Shown: positions 1 through 9,284 of the stretch, in pieces
Numbering within the stretch: the first letter of the stretch is position 1
Layout: the number at the start of each line of letters is the position of its first letter
Source: Leptospira adleri
Lineage (GTDB): Bacteria > Spirochaetota > Leptospiria > Leptospirales > Leptospiraceae
DNA: 60,785 bases
Direction of reading: 5' to 3'
Assembly: GCF_002811985.1 (NCBI RefSeq)
Contig: NZ_NPDU01000028.1
Span: 1 to 60,785 of the forward strand
Notes under the pieces: generated by a model
Told to the model about the DNA's origin: nothing
Database searches by the model: none
Seen by the model: the letters and a program-made list of their open reading frames with translations, nothing else
Position numbers and translations under genes: made by a program

Positions 1-339
1 TACGCAGCGAGTAAGGTTTTTGTTTTGTATTTTACGGACGGATTGAGTTACGAACTCAAAGGAACCGGAGTCAGCGTTCACGCCGTTTCGCCAGGACCGA
101 TTCGAACTCCTTTTTTCGGAAAAGCTTTTCCGAAAGGGTTTCAATCTCCGGATCTATTCTGGCTGACTCCGACCAAGGTGGTAAAGACAGCTCTTGCCGG
201 TATGGAAAGAGGAAAGACGATCATCGTAGTAGGCTGGGTAAATCGTATTCAGCAAATTCTTACTTCGATTCTTCCGCGAAGAACGGCCGCGTGGATCGGA
301 TCGATCGTTTTTTCCATCGGAAAAAAAAGAGAAAATTAG
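1..339 (+). CDS. Short-chain dehydrogenase/reductase, C-terminal part (cut by window edge)
   Basis: The reading frame is open from base 1 and starts with YAASK, the SDR catalytic Tyr-x3-Lys motif. This is followed by the usual segment after the active site (LSYELKGTGVSVHAVSPGPI, with the PG motif that closes over the NAD(P) cofactor) and a hydrophobic C-terminus. The family reduces or oxidises hydroxyl/keto groups with NAD(P)H on a Rossmann fold. The N-terminal TGxxxGxG cofactor loop lies outside the window, so the substrate cannot be judged. The tail with a GWVNRIQQILTSILP helix resembles SDRs annotated as acting on fatty or steroid-like substrates, but that is only suggestive. It converges with map, 17 bases away. 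Confidence 0.85.
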   Translation, partial: YAASKVFVLYFTDGLSYELKGTGVSVHAVSPGPIRTPFFGKAFPKGFQSPDLFWLTPTKVVKTALAGMERGKTIIVVGWVNRIQQILTSILPRRTAAWIGSIVFSIGKKREN

Positions 340-356
340 AATTTTAGAATATTCTT

Positions 357-1115
357 TTAAACTCCGTTACTCGCGGTGAGAAGGATGGGTTCGTTTTCGG
401 TCACCACGATCGTATGTTCCTGTTGTGCGACGTAGCTTCCGTCTCTGGTTACGAGCGTCCATCCGTCCGAAGTTTCTATCGCGATTTCGGATTTGGTCGA
501 GATAAAAGTTTCTATCGCAAGCACCATTCCGGATTTCAATTTCTGCGAATATTTTTTGTCTTCGTAACAAGGGATATATTTCGGAGCTTCGTGAAGACTT
601 CCTCCCGTTCCATGTCCCATTAAATTTTTGATAACGGTGAAGCCGTATGATTTTGCTTCTTCGTGAATCGCTTTTCCTATGTCGCTGATTCGATTTCCTG
701 CTTTTGCTGCGGAGACACCTTTGTAAAGCGATGTTCTGGAACAATCGACGAGCGAGGTAAGAATCGGATGTCCTCCTCCCAGAATGAAAGAACTTCCGTT
801 GTCTCCGAAATATCCACCGAGCTCGGCGGATACGTCGATGTTAATGAGATCGCCGTCTTTTAGGATTTTTTTTACGGAAGGAATTCCGTGCGCGATCTCT
901 CGATTTACGCTGATACAAGTCGCACCGGGAAAGTTATAAGTGATCGAAGGGGCCGATCTCGCCCCGTATTTTTTAAGAAGATTCAGTCCAAAGTCGTCCA
1001 GTTCTTTTGTGGACATTCCCGATTTTGCGAAAGATTTCATTTCCTTCAACACGAGCCCTACGATTTTTCCGATCGTTTTCAATCCGATCAGATCTTTTTC
1101 AGTTTCAATGGACAT
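357..1115 (-). CDS. map: Methionine aminopeptidase, type I
   Basis: This cytosolic metalloenzyme removes the initiator methionine from new proteins. The 252-residue product has the pita-bread fold signatures: HGIP with the substrate-side His, Asp ligands in LINIDVSAELGGYFGDNGSS, the His ligand in GHGTGGSLHEAP, and Glu ligands in MVLAIETF and QQEHTIVV. All five metal ligands are present. I chose the ATG at 1115 because GGAGAAAG lies about 6 bases upstream; the frame stays open to 1160 but that extension (TTIIERKKSNRRK) is not family-like. The gene is divergent from the cyclic-nucleotide-binding gene and not in an evident operon. Confidence 0.95.
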   Translation of the reverse strand: MSIETEKDLIGLKTIGKIVGLVLKEMKSFAKSGMSTKELDDFGLNLLKKYGARSAPSITYNFPGATCISVNREIAHGIPSVKKILKDGDLINIDVSAELGGYFGDNGSSFILGGGHPILTSLVDCSRTSLYKGVSAAKAGNRISDIGKAIHEEAKSYGFTVIKNLMGHGTGGSLHEAPKYIPCYEDKKYSQKLKSGMVLAIETFISTKSEIAIETSDGWTLVTRDGSYVAQQEHTIVVTENEPILLTASNGV

Positions 1116-1332
1116 TATCTTTCTCCGATTCGATTTTTTTCGTTCGATTATTGTAGTCAATGGATTCTCCGTTCGCTTTTTAAACGATTCCGGAAAATCC
1201 CCATGTTATCATTCGAAAACAATTAATCCAAAAGGACTAATTGCCGTTTGGTTCTTCTTTTTTTTCTTTTCATTTAAGAATCCTTTCAATCCTTTCGTCT
1301 CTTGATTCTAAATTATAAAAGAATAGTAGCAA

Positions 1333-2355
1333 ATGCCTCCTGAATCACCTAACTTACTCAACCACATTCAGCCGATCGAATACAACAAAGGTCAGATCAT
1401 TTTCCGTCAGGGAGATCCGTCCAAAGACCAGATGTTTTTTATTTCTAAGGGTTCCGTCGTCTTATCCGAAACCGTAGACGGAAAAGAACGCGCGATTTGT
1501 CGCATTAACGAAAATAACTTTTTCGGAGAAATGGCTTTGTTGACCGGCGGGAAAAGAACTGCGTCGGCGATATCCGCGGTCGACGGGGTTCGTTTGATTT
1601 CGTTGGACAGCAGCATCATCGAAAACATGATTCATAAAAATCCGAAGTTTATGTTTCGGATGCTTTTAACCGCGGCGAGTCGTCACTACCGTGAAGAACT
1701 CAATTTTACCCAATTACAACGTTTTGTAAAAATTGATCCTTCCAATCTGGAGTTTGCTAACGACTACGAAAATTGCAGAATTCATAACCTCGGCGTAATC
1801 AGCAGAATCTACGGCCATCTGAGCAGTTATTTTCCTCCCGGAAAATATCTCTTTCGTTCCGGCGAACCCGCTTCGGAAAAACTTTGGTTCGTTCTACAGG
1901 GTAAATTAGTACTTTGTAAAGTTGCAAGAGACGGGGCGGAATCGGAAGTCAGAGATTATCATCCGGGGGACTTATTGGATCTTTCGTCGCTCATCGGTTC
2001 CAATCCGAGAGTTTTTTCGATCAAGTCCGTCGAAGATACGGCCGTGGTTACATCGATCGATAGAAACCTTTTGTATCGAGTTCTGACCTTAAATCCAAAA
2101 TTATTCTTCAACGTGTTTAAGACGATCGTCTATGATTTTACGATTCTCAACAATTGTTTTAAGATGAGTAAAGTGGCGGAAGCGAACTTCGGCAACGGAG
2201 TCGTTCACGTTCCGGAAACGGAAGAAGTCAAAGGTGAAAGCGGAGAAGGGCTGGATCACCTTGCGGAACAGGCTTCTTCCGCCGCTGTCGACGCGCAAGA
2301 AGGCGCGGACTCCGAACCGCAAACGGCCGGAGCTGCGAACAAGGAAAATTCTTAA
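1333..2355 (+). CDS. Protein with two cyclic-nucleotide-binding domains
   Basis: The 340-residue soluble protein has a first CNB domain at about residues 10-125 with an intact phosphate-binding cassette (FFGEMALLTGGKRTASA, including the Arg that contacts the cyclic phosphate). A second CNB-like domain at about 165-275 has a cassette that looks degenerate (DLLDLSSLIGSNPR). No DNA-binding helix-turn-helix follows, so it is not a CRP-type regulator. The last 45 residues are acidic and Ala/Glu-rich and probably disordered. I infer a cAMP- or cGMP-responsive adaptor. Its 3' end overlaps by 4 bases the convergent end of a cyclase-containing gene, which fits a local cyclic-nucleotide theme but does not prove a shared pathway. 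Confidence 0.9.
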   Translation: MPPESPNLLNHIQPIEYNKGQIIFRQGDPSKDQMFFISKGSVVLSETVDGKERAICRINENNFFGEMALLTGGKRTASAISAVDGVRLISLDSSIIENMIHKNPKFMFRMLLTAASRHYREELNFTQLQRFVKIDPSNLEFANDYENCRIHNLGVISRIYGHLSSYFPPGKYLFRSGEPASEKLWFVLQGKLVLCKVARDGAESEVRDYHPGDLLDLSSLIGSNPRVFSIKSVEDTAVVTSIDRNLLYRVLTLNPKLFFNVFKTIVYDFTILNNCFKMSKVAEANFGNGVVHVPETEEVKGESGEGLDHLAEQASSAAVDAQEGADSEPQTAGAANKENS

Positions 2356-4457
2356 GGTCTGAATCCGAAAAAGAGTTCCTCGGACGGAAGATTTTTCCGT
2401 CCGGTTAGAATGAATGTGCTGATCTTACCTTTTCCCTTGATTTCCACATCTTCCCTTTTTTCCATCGAAAATTCTTCTGAGATCAAATCGGCAGTGGAAG
2501 GGGTCACTTGGATTTGTCCGCTCAAGCCGTGTGATTCCATTCTACTTGCAACGTTAACCGCATCGCCCCAGATATCGTAGATAAACTTTTTGGTTCCGAT
2601 CACTCCGGCCACGACGGGTCCAGTATTGATCCCGATCCTCATGTCGAGTTTAAGATTGCCTTCTCGAATTCTAAACCTTTTGAGCATGTCCATCATTTCC
2701 CAAGCCATATGAGCAATTGCTAATGTATGATCCTTTCTTGGTTGAGGAAGCCCGCCCACGACCATGTATGCGTCTCCGATCGTCTTGATCTTTTCGAGAC
2801 CGTATTTTTCGGCCATAAGATCGAACGCGGAAAATACCTTGTTCAAAATTCGAACGACTTTTTCGGGATGAAACTTTCCCGCGATTTCCGTAAAACCTAC
2901 GATATCGGCAAACAGTATGCTCGCCTCGCTAAAACTCTGAGCGATGACCGAACTGTCTTTTTTTAGTTTATCTGCGATGGATTTAGGAAGTACGTTTAAC
3001 AAAAGTTTTTCGGCTCTTTCCTGTTCCTTTTGTACCTTGGCGTACGCTTTTGCCAGTTCCTTTCTCGCTTTTTCATTTTCGTCCAAAGTGATCCGGACCG
3101 TACCAAGAACTTGATTGTATCGATCCGCAATTTGACCTACTTCGGTAAAGGGTTCGACGGGAACGTTGTAACTCAAGTCTCCGGTTTTTTTCTGATGCTC
3201 CATCACTAAAAAAAGATCGATCAATTCGGTTGTCGCCCGATGTTCGGAAATGTTTAGTCCTTGGTATTCTTCTTCCGGATCGACCCTTAACTGAAAGAAT
3301 CGATTGATCGTACGAAAAATGAGATAAGAAGTTCCGAAAGCAAAGGCTCCGATCGAAACGATTCCTAATAGCTGGATTTGGATCTGCTGCCATCGTGTAA
3401 GACCCGAATTAAGAATTTCAAGATTCCCGAAAACGCCAACGCAGATCGTTCCGAAAATCCCCATTCCTAAGTGGACCGGAACCGCACCGACAGCGTCGTC
3501 AATTTTAAATTTTTCTAATATATCTTCGATCGGCGATACGAGAATTCCGGCAAGAACCCCGATCAATCCGGCTTCCATCGCATTGACTACGTTCGCACAA
3601 GCGGTGATCGCGACAAGACCGCCTAAGGAGCCGTTCAAGGGAAGGACGGCGTCGGGATAACCTTTTCTGAACCAACCCACAAACAATCCGGAAAACATCG
3701 CGGCGCCAGAGGCAAGAACCGTGTTTAAAAGAACGGTTGGAACGTGTTTATCAAAAGCGAGAGTGCTTCCTCCGTTGAATCCGAACCACCCGACCCAGAG
3801 TATGATTCCGCCTAACATCGCTAAGGGGAGATTGCTTCCTGTCACCTTTCGGGGAAGTTCTCCATCCACGAATCTTCCGGTCCGTGGACCCACCACGAGT
3901 AAGAATGCGAGCGCGACCCAGCCGCCAACACTATGAACGACCGAAGATCCGGCGAAATCCCTAAAACCTAAAACCGATAACCAGCCGTGAGTTTCAGACT
4001 GATAAAGTCCCGCCCAAACCCAATGTCCCGCAATCGGATAAATGAAACCGGATATAAGAATCGTAGAGATGATATAGGAAACGAATTTGAGTCTTTCCGC
4101 GATCGCGCCCGATACGATCGTGGCTGCGGTTCCGCAAAACACCAACTGAAATAAAAAGAAGGCCGGACTCCAGATATCATCGGGAGGAAAGACCGGTAAA
4201 AACCAAGACATGCCGAAAATTCCTTTCCAAGAATTTCCGAACATAAGACCGAAACCGATAAACCAGAATAGGACCGTTGCGATTCCGAAGTCCGCGATGT
4301 TTTTGATCGCGACGTTGATCGAATTTTTAGCTCTTGTCAAACCGGATTCTAAGATTAAAAATCCGCCTTGCATCAAAAGAACAAGTCCGGAGCAGAGTAA
4401 GATCCACAAAACGTCGGTAAGTGATTTTTCAGTCGAGCCCATAAACATTAAATGCAT
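2352..4457 (-). CDS. Ammonium transporter fused to a class III nucleotide cyclase
   Basis: The 701-residue protein has an Amt/Rh channel at about residues 10-405, with many membrane helices and Amt motifs (FCGTAATIVSGAIAERLK; GSSVVHSVGGWVAL). A HAMP-like linker and coiled coil span about 430-505, and a class III cyclase domain about 510-690. Cyclase residues visible are metal Asp 518 (LFADIVGF), metal Asp 562 (KTIGDAYM), Asp 628 in FIYDIWGD where adenylate cyclases carry the adenine-specifying residue, and the Asn/Arg pair in WGDAVNVASRM. The predicted role is an inner-membrane ammonium sensor or channel that controls cAMP synthesis. The start has AGGAAG five bases upstream of ATG. Whether the Amt part still conducts ammonium is not settled by sequence. 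Confidence 0.93.
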   Translation of the reverse strand: MHLMFMGSTEKSLTDVLWILLCSGLVLLMQGGFLILESGLTRAKNSINVAIKNIADFGIATVLFWFIGFGLMFGNSWKGIFGMSWFLPVFPPDDIWSPAFFLFQLVFCGTAATIVSGAIAERLKFVSYIISTILISGFIYPIAGHWVWAGLYQSETHGWLSVLGFRDFAGSSVVHSVGGWVALAFLLVVGPRTGRFVDGELPRKVTGSNLPLAMLGGIILWVGWFGFNGGSTLAFDKHVPTVLLNTVLASGAAMFSGLFVGWFRKGYPDAVLPLNGSLGGLVAITACANVVNAMEAGLIGVLAGILVSPIEDILEKFKIDDAVGAVPVHLGMGIFGTICVGVFGNLEILNSGLTRWQQIQIQLLGIVSIGAFAFGTSYLIFRTINRFFQLRVDPEEEYQGLNISEHRATTELIDLFLVMEHQKKTGDLSYNVPVEPFTEVGQIADRYNQVLGTVRITLDENEKARKELAKAYAKVQKEQERAEKLLLNVLPKSIADKLKKDSSVIAQSFSEASILFADIVGFTEIAGKFHPEKVVRILNKVFSAFDLMAEKYGLEKIKTIGDAYMVVGGLPQPRKDHTLAIAHMAWEMMDMLKRFRIREGNLKLDMRIGINTGPVVAGVIGTKKFIYDIWGDAVNVASRMESHGLSGQIQVTPSTADLISEEFSMEKREDVEIKGKGKISTFILTGRKNLPSEELFFGFRP

Positions 4458-4836
4458 GCATACTTCCTGTAAAATTGAATCCCAAATTTTTTCGCTCTTA
4501 GAATTTTCCCAAATTCGTTATCTCATAGAGAGAAGCAGGTATACAGACGTATCGAGTTCTTCAGTCGAATCGAAAAGATAACTTAGGGGACAGTCTTTTT
4601 ATTTTTATAATCGGTCCGTTACGAATCTATTTTTAACTTTAATAATGATAGAATTAGAACGATTCTTCTCTTGGAATAAGAAACAGATCTGCATAACGTT
4701 GTAAAACGATTTATTAGAATTCTTTTCAGAATGATTGTTACGTCTTTGCGGGACAAAGACTATGATCAAAATTGAATGCACTTTTTAATACGAAGAGCGC
4801 ATTTGATACAATTTGCAGTTTCTTTGAATAAAATGT
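4458..4836. other. Intergenic region upstream of the Amt-cyclase gene
   Basis: This 379-base AT-rich stretch has no convincing gene. It must hold the promoter of the Amt-cyclase gene (minus strand) and the 3' end of the MltA transcript. The one clear structure is a perfect 7-bp stem with a 5-base loop at 4742-4760 (GTCTTTG, loop CGGGA, CAAAGAC). It has no U-run on either strand, so I do not call it a terminator. I saw no sigma-54-type promoter. Confidence 0.5.
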
Positions 4837-5931
4837 CTACTTCTTCGGCAGGATTAAAAAGATTCTTCCGGGAGTTTGAATTCGTCCCGCCTGCTCTTCA
4901 GCTTTCTTGCCGGTTCCCAAAAAGTAATCCAATCGTCCGTGTCCGGTTATCTTCGATCCACGATCGTGGACAAAAACCAAGCGGTTCTCTTCCGTTACGG
5001 CGGGAGACTCAAAGGAAATCAGCGCGGGAATGCCCAACGGTATATTCGGGTCCATCGCGACCGATCTTTTCGGAATGAGTTCGATTCCCCCGCTTCCTCT
5101 AGGCGCAGAAGTCTCTTTTTGAAAGAAAACATAACGCGGATTTTTTAGGATTGCGGTTCTCACTTCTTGGGGGTGATCGACGATGCAGTTTCTCAGATCG
5201 GACGGGATCAAGCTCGGACAAACGCCGTTTAGAGATTCGGAAGGACTGATATATCTTTTTCCGTTATCGGAAGAATACGTTATGCGAAATGGATTTTGTC
5301 CGGGAATACGGACGATCGCCGATCCTTCAAGCTGAGCCAAATGAAGATCCACGATCTTGACGTAGCCGATCGATTTTGTTCTATTCTTCCAAGAGGATGG
5401 ATCTTCCAATTCGATTCTACTATCGTAAGGAATAAAGTTGCCGTTGAGAATTTTCCCCACGATTTTTTCCGAGCCTTGTTTTTTTACGATTAGGTCGGAA
5501 GGTGTTTCTAAAATCGGTTCGGAAAATTCCGCGTCCGGTCGGTATTTGGCTTCAATAATAACTTCGTAATATCCGGTTATTTTGCCTTCGTTCGGATCGG
5601 CGGTTTCCAAAAGTAAGAACGATTTCTGAAATTCGATTTTTCTTTTTTTAACGTCGCGTTCTTTCAAAAGGGTTTTTAATCGTTTTAAGGAATTCAAAAA
5701 TTCTTTTTTATTGTAGGAATTTTTATGAAACTTTATTTTCCAATCCGCGGGCAGTCTCTCGAAATAGGATTTCGATTCTTGAAAAGCTAGTTCCAGCGTT
5801 TTGAAGTCTTCGGTTCTTTGTAGTATCGGCGTTTTTTTTACGGGAATAAAACCGGATTCTTCCAATTCTTTTGAATCCAATTTTGGAGAATTAGAAAGAA
5901 AGAATATGCAAAAAAATAGAAATACTCTCAT
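4837..5931 (-). CDS. mltA: MltA-type membrane-bound lytic murein transglycosylase
   Basis: The enzyme cleaves the MurNAc-GlcNAc bond of peptidoglycan to give 1,6-anhydro ends. The 364-residue product has a short N-terminal hydrophobic signal, an MltA domain ([25 protein letters not shown]-like strands; [13 protein letters not shown]) and a C-terminal 3D domain with Asp 323 ([11 protein letters not shown]) and Asp 335 (RLDYFLGTG), matching the family's catalytic Asp region. The signal lacks an obvious lipobox Cys. The start is the ATG at 5931, which overlaps the upstream stop as TGATG and shows translational coupling to the membrane AraC gene; a TTG codon one triplet upstream is less likely. 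The pairing suggests the regulator senses envelope state. Confidence 0.9.
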   Translation of the reverse strand: MRVFLFFCIFFLSNSPKLDSKELEESGFIPVKKTPILQRTEDFKTLELAFQESKSYFERLPADWKIKFHKNSYNKKEFLNSLKRLKTLLKERDVKKRKIEFQKSFLLLETADPNEGKITGYYEVIIEAKYRPDAEFSEPILETPSDLIVKKQGSEKIVGKILNGNFIPYDSRIELEDPSSWKNRTKSIGYVKIVDLHLAQLEGSAIVRIPGQNPFRITYSSDNGKRYISPSESLNGVCPSLIPSDLRNCIVDHPQEVRTAILKNPRYVFFQKETSAPRGSGGIELIPKRSVAMDPNIPLGIPALISFESPAVTEENRLVFVHDRGSKITGHGRLDYFLGTGKKAEEQAGRIQTPGRIFLILPKK

Positions 5932-7544
5932 CAAATGGATTCCGGATATAGCATCAACTTGTATTCCGATGGTGTCATTCCGGTTAAGGTTTTAAAGGAT
6001 TTTTCCATTTCTCTTGCGGAAAGAAAACCAGATCTTCTGGCAATGTCCAGATGTTTTAGATCCTTTCTTGTTTTTAGAAGATGTTTGGCTTCTTCGACCC
6101 GATGATGATTCGTATAACTTTCAAAAGACTGAAATTTGGTGGAGGTCTGAATGTAACGTTCAAGGTCTGCAGGAGTGATTTTTAAAATACTCGCCAAGTC
6201 CTCTTTCGTTAACTCCGGGTTTTTGAAAATCCTTTCAACTTTAAAAAGATGGTCTATGCTGAATTCTATGGACGGCGCCTTGTTGTCCGATTTCGGATCC
6301 GCAATCTGATCCGGCTTTCTTAACTTTTCCTGTAATTGTTGGATGTCATAGGCTCGACTCAGGGTTTTTCTTCTTACGAATTTTTCGCGATCGGACAGGC
6401 TAATCATCACGACAATATATACCGTTGGAAGCGCGACCACATACGCGTGAACCGTGAGTTCGTTGTATTGAATCACGTCCATGAAATAAAGTAGGGTGAT
6501 CATCACGCTTCCCACTATCGGAATCATACAAAGAGCGATTTTTCTCGCGGGTCTAAACGAACGAAATACGATGGTCGTGCATACGATGATCAACGAGCAA
6601 GAAACGATATATGTCCAAGCGAATATTTTTACCGCAAGCGGACGATACGGAAGAAAGGATGTATAGATCGCAAGAAATAGGACGAGGAAGGATCCTCCGA
6701 GCAATAATCTTTTGAAGAATTTAGGAAGGGACGACGGTGAAAGAAATTGATACATGAAATATACAGAACAGGCGAGTGCGAGTAACGCGAAAAGGGGCGG
6801 TGTGATATTCTGAAATTCCGGAAGCATAGGCCAAAGATATTTATATCCGCTTGCAAAACACGCCCATCCTTCCAGGGAAACGAATATTAAAAATCCGACG
6901 ATATATAAATAAATCGGATCCAAAGTCTGACGATAGACGAAACCGGTGAGCAAGGTTATAAAAAGGCTCAGAACTAACGTAAAAAGGATGATTAGATTTC
7001 TATAATAGTTTCCTTTTTCATATTCCAATCCGGATTCCAAAAGCAGGGGAAAATTGATAATCGAAGAGGTTTGGACCCAGAGATAGTAGATCTTTTCGGC
7101 GCTTTGATCTTCCGAAGGCTCTAAATGAAAAACGGGATAATAATCGTCCACGGATCTTTCGGAGTATGGAAATCGATCCCCGGAAATCTGGATGGATGAT
7201 TTGGAAAACATCGCGGCTGCGTCCAAAGTAACTTGAGGGATTCTGAGAAAACATCTGGATCTCGGATATTCTTTGATGCTGAATCTTATCCAAATCTCTT
7301 CTTTGATAAAACCGAATTTTAAAAACGCTCTTTTGAGTTCCGAATACGAAAGATCCGTTTTCGGTTTTGACGGAATCGAATTGGAAGGATTCTGATTCGT
7401 TGCAAATTCGATCTTGCCGAATTCGCATATTTCCATCGGAGGATTTGAATATAATAAATTCGGCGATAGGAAAGTTAAAAATAATAAAAGAGGAAGAACC
7501 CGAACTCTTACTTTGTTATTTGATTTTGTGAAGCGACAGAACAT
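5931..7544 (-). CDS. 7TMR-DISM membrane protein with C-terminal AraC-type DNA-binding domain
   Basis: The 537-residue product has a signal peptide ([20 protein letters not shown] onwards) and a periplasmic beta-rich 7TMR-DISM extracellular domain at about 35-165. Seven or so membrane helices follow at about 175-385, and a cytoplasmic AraC/XylS helix-turn-helix pair at about 435-530 ([40 protein letters not shown]). It should sense an envelope or carbohydrate-like signal and act directly on DNA from the membrane, without a kinase. It is translationally coupled to mltA through TGATG, so cell-wall turnover is a reasonable, unproven target. It is one of three DISM receptors here. Confidence 0.88.
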   Translation of the reverse strand: MFCRFTKSNNKVRVRVLPLLLFLTFLSPNLLYSNPPMEICEFGKIEFATNQNPSNSIPSKPKTDLSYSELKRAFLKFGFIKEEIWIRFSIKEYPRSRCFLRIPQVTLDAAAMFSKSSIQISGDRFPYSERSVDDYYPVFHLEPSEDQSAEKIYYLWVQTSSIINFPLLLESGLEYEKGNYYRNLIILFTLVLSLFITLLTGFVYRQTLDPIYLYIVGFLIFVSLEGWACFASGYKYLWPMLPEFQNITPPLFALLALACSVYFMYQFLSPSSLPKFFKRLLLGGSFLVLFLAIYTSFLPYRPLAVKIFAWTYIVSCSLIIVCTTIVFRSFRPARKIALCMIPIVGSVMITLLYFMDVIQYNELTVHAYVVALPTVYIVVMISLSDREKFVRRKTLSRAYDIQQLQEKLRKPDQIADPKSDNKAPSIEFSIDHLFKVERIFKNPELTKEDLASILKITPADLERYIQTSTKFQSFESYTNHHRVEEAKHLLKTRKDLKHLDIARRSGFLSAREMEKSFKTLTGMTPSEYKLMLYPESI

Positions 7545-7726
7545 TCTAATAAAAATCTTATTTAATTAAAGTTCTGCGAAAATTGGAAACGTTTGAAAAC
7601 GGCGTTAGTCTATGTTTTCGTTGCATTTGTCTTAGCCGAGAACCCAAGCGGTCTAATATTATCAAGAGCGGTAATTCCAGTCAAGAGTTCCAAATAATTA
7701 GGCGGACTTTTTCTATTCTTCTTAAG

Positions 7727-7800
7727 ATCGAAATCGGATTCGTTGGATTCGAAATTTTTACTCATTCTATAATTCTAATTTTTGCTAATCCGATTTCGAT
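7727..7800. repeat. Perfect 14-bp inverted repeat in a divergent intergenic region
   Basis: ATCGAAATCGGATT at 7727-7740 is exactly complementary to AATCCGATTTCGAT at 7787-7800, with a 46-base AT-rich spacer. It lies in the 427-base gap between the membrane AraC gene (minus) and the tetR gene (plus). It has no U-run, so a terminator role is unlikely. It could be a regulatory structure or the remnant of a small mobile element. The rest of the gap (7545-7971) has no gene I would accept. Confidence 0.6.
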
Positions 7801-7939
7801 TAAGCGAAGTGAAAATTTAGCACCGTTTCGTCGAGCCTTCGGCAATTCTTTTGACTGAAAAAAGAATCGATTTCCACACGGAGTTTTATCGCTTTCGAAC
7901 GAAAATTTTCATAGTAATTTAGTACGAAACCGTTGACTG

Positions 7940-7959
7940 CCTACCTACCAGTAGGTAGG
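7940..7959. promoter_or_regulatory. Perfect palindromic operator for the adjacent TetR regulator
   Basis: CCTACCTAC-CA-GTAGGTAGG is a perfect palindrome with 9-bp arms, ending 12 bases before the tetR start. TTGACT at 7933-7938 and TAGGTT at 7956-7961 (17-base spacer) could form a weak promoter that the operator would occlude. The shape is typical of TetR-family autoregulation. Binding by this regulator is inferred from position. Confidence 0.8.
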
Positions 7960-7971
7960 TTTGGTCTAAAG

Positions 7972-8583
7972 ATGAAACTCGTCGGAGATACGAAAGAAAA
8001 GATCGTTAACTTGGCGAGAGGTTATTTTCAAAGCGTTGGATTTCAATCCTTCAGCTTTCAAAATCTCGCGGACGATCTCGGAATTAAAAAATCCAGCGTT
8101 CACTATCACTATTCTTCGAAAGAGGAATTGGGTTTGGAACTTTTGGAAATCTTCTACAAAGATTTTGAGGAATACACTGAAAATCTCAAAGAAAGACCTC
8201 CGCGAGTTCGTTTGTTCGGCCTGTTTAAACTCTACGAGGCTTATACGGGAGAGAACGGAAAAATTTGTCCCTTCGGCGTAGTTGGAAGCGAATACCACGT
8301 TCTTAAGCAACCGATTCGGGATAAAGCGCTCGTTCTCCACAACCAGCATCGCGATTTTCTCATTCAAACGTTAAGCGACGGAGTGAAAGACGGCTCCTTC
8401 GTTCTTGCGTTAACTTCGAAAGAAACTGCGGATTTGTTTATGTCCGCGATTCAAGGCGCGATGCAGATAGCAAGAATTCGCAAGGATAGGGAATATTTTC
8501 CCAGAATAATCAAAAGTCTTAAATCGATGATTCAAATAAAGGAGCATAAAAATGCCGGCCACCGATACGATTACAAAAGTTAA
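7972..8583 (+). CDS. TetR-family transcriptional regulator
   Basis: The 203-residue product has an N-terminal TetR helix-turn-helix (LARGYFQSVGFQSFSFQNLADDLG, then IKKSSVHYHYSSKEELG) and a helical ligand-binding domain with Cys 97 in ICPFGV. I chose the ATG at 7972; the frame extends to a TTG at 7933, but that start would place the operator inside the coding region. The gene overlaps the downstream thioesterase by 32 bases, so the two form an operon. The likely ligand is an acyl-CoA or electrophilic compound handled by the thioesterase; this is inference. Confidence 0.9.
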   Translation: MKLVGDTKEKIVNLARGYFQSVGFQSFSFQNLADDLGIKKSSVHYHYSSKEELGLELLEIFYKDFEEYTENLKERPPRVRLFGLFKLYEAYTGENGKICPFGVVGSEYHVLKQPIRDKALVLHNQHRDFLIQTLSDGVKDGSFVLALTSKETADLFMSAIQGAMQIARIRKDREYFPRIIKSLKSMIQIKEHKNAGHRYDYKS

Positions 8584-9055
8584 CGACGAACTCGACAAGA
8601 TGTCCGCGAAAATGGCGAAAGAATTCGGCATCAGCCTCGAGGTTCCACCGAAGTCTTTTAAGGAAATGAAAGGAGAATTTCTGGAAATAGAATCGAAGAG
8701 AATTTTGGTCCGCTTTCCGTATGACGCGCGTTTTGCGAATCCTATCGGAATGTTTCAGGGAGGAATGCTCTGTACCGCATTGGACAACACATTCGGTCCG
8801 CTTTCTTATATCACTGCAAAAAGACCTTGCGTTACCACCGATCTCTCCACTCAGTTTTTTAGATCCTTTGCTCCTCAGGACGAATACATCGAAATAGAAG
8901 CAAGAGTCGTCGCGAAATCTCCTGCGATGCTCACTATGCTCGCGGAAGTTCGAAATCCGAAAAAGAAACTCATCGCGACCTCCACGACGAGCATGTTGAT
9001 TTTACAGGATTCTATGTTGAAACGAATGAGCGGGAGACAAGATCAGGAAGAATAG
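8552..9055 (+). CDS. PaaI-type hotdog-fold acyl-CoA thioesterase
   Basis: The 167-residue cytosolic protein has a single hotdog domain at about 45-155 with the family's core helix and turn (NPIGMFQGGMLCTALDNTFG) and the strand TTDLSTQFFRSFAP. It is predicted to hydrolyse acyl- or aryl-CoA thioesters. A good AAGGAG site precedes the ATG, inside the end of tetR, so translation is coupled and expression should follow the TetR operator at 7940. The substrate is unknown. A second PaaI-type protein is encoded at 54653. Confidence 0.85.
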   Translation: MPATDTITKVNDELDKMSAKMAKEFGISLEVPPKSFKEMKGEFLEIESKRILVRFPYDARFANPIGMFQGGMLCTALDNTFGPLSYITAKRPCVTTDLSTQFFRSFAPQDEYIEIEARVVAKSPAMLTMLAEVRNPKKKLIATSTTSMLILQDSMLKRMSGRQDQEE

Positions 9056-9068
9056 AATTTAGGGTTTT

Positions 9069-9229
9069 GTCCTAAAACCAGAAAATTGTGGGAACTCTTA
9101 CGTTCTCGCAATGATGGGGAACAATCCGAAATCATACAAAAAGCCTGATGAGACGTAATTTGTAGGAACTCACACGAAGATCGGAATTTAAAAAACAAGG
9201 TCTTTTCCGCTTTGTGAGGGTTTTAGGAC
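9069..9229. repeat. 161-bp non-coding element bounded by an 11-bp inverted repeat
   Basis: GTCCTAAAACC at 9069-9079 is exactly complementary to GGTTTTAGGAC at 9219-9229. Inside are two direct copies of TTGTRGGAACTC (9086-9097 and 9160-9171). No ORF fits. The outer arms resemble those of the 86-bp repeats at 55214 and 59844 (TCCCAAAAC/GTTTTGGGA), suggesting a related family of small structured elements. It fills most of the gap between the thioesterase and the convergent CDF gene. Confidence 0.6.
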
Positions 9230-9284
9230 GTACTCTTTAAAGCCGCCGTTAAAATCCGAGCCGATAGGAATCGATCGCAGTTAT

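Noticed and set aside
1230..1290. T-rich tract before the cyclic-nucleotide-binding gene
   Set aside because: No hairpin is attached, so it is not a terminator; a phase-variable tract is possible but the run is broken by C residues.
4742..4760. Hairpin with 7-bp stem as a terminator
   Set aside because: No U-run follows on either strand.
7583..7858. 91-codon plus-strand ORF
   Set aside because: No ribosome-binding site and no family-like sequence; it covers the inverted repeat at 7727-7800.
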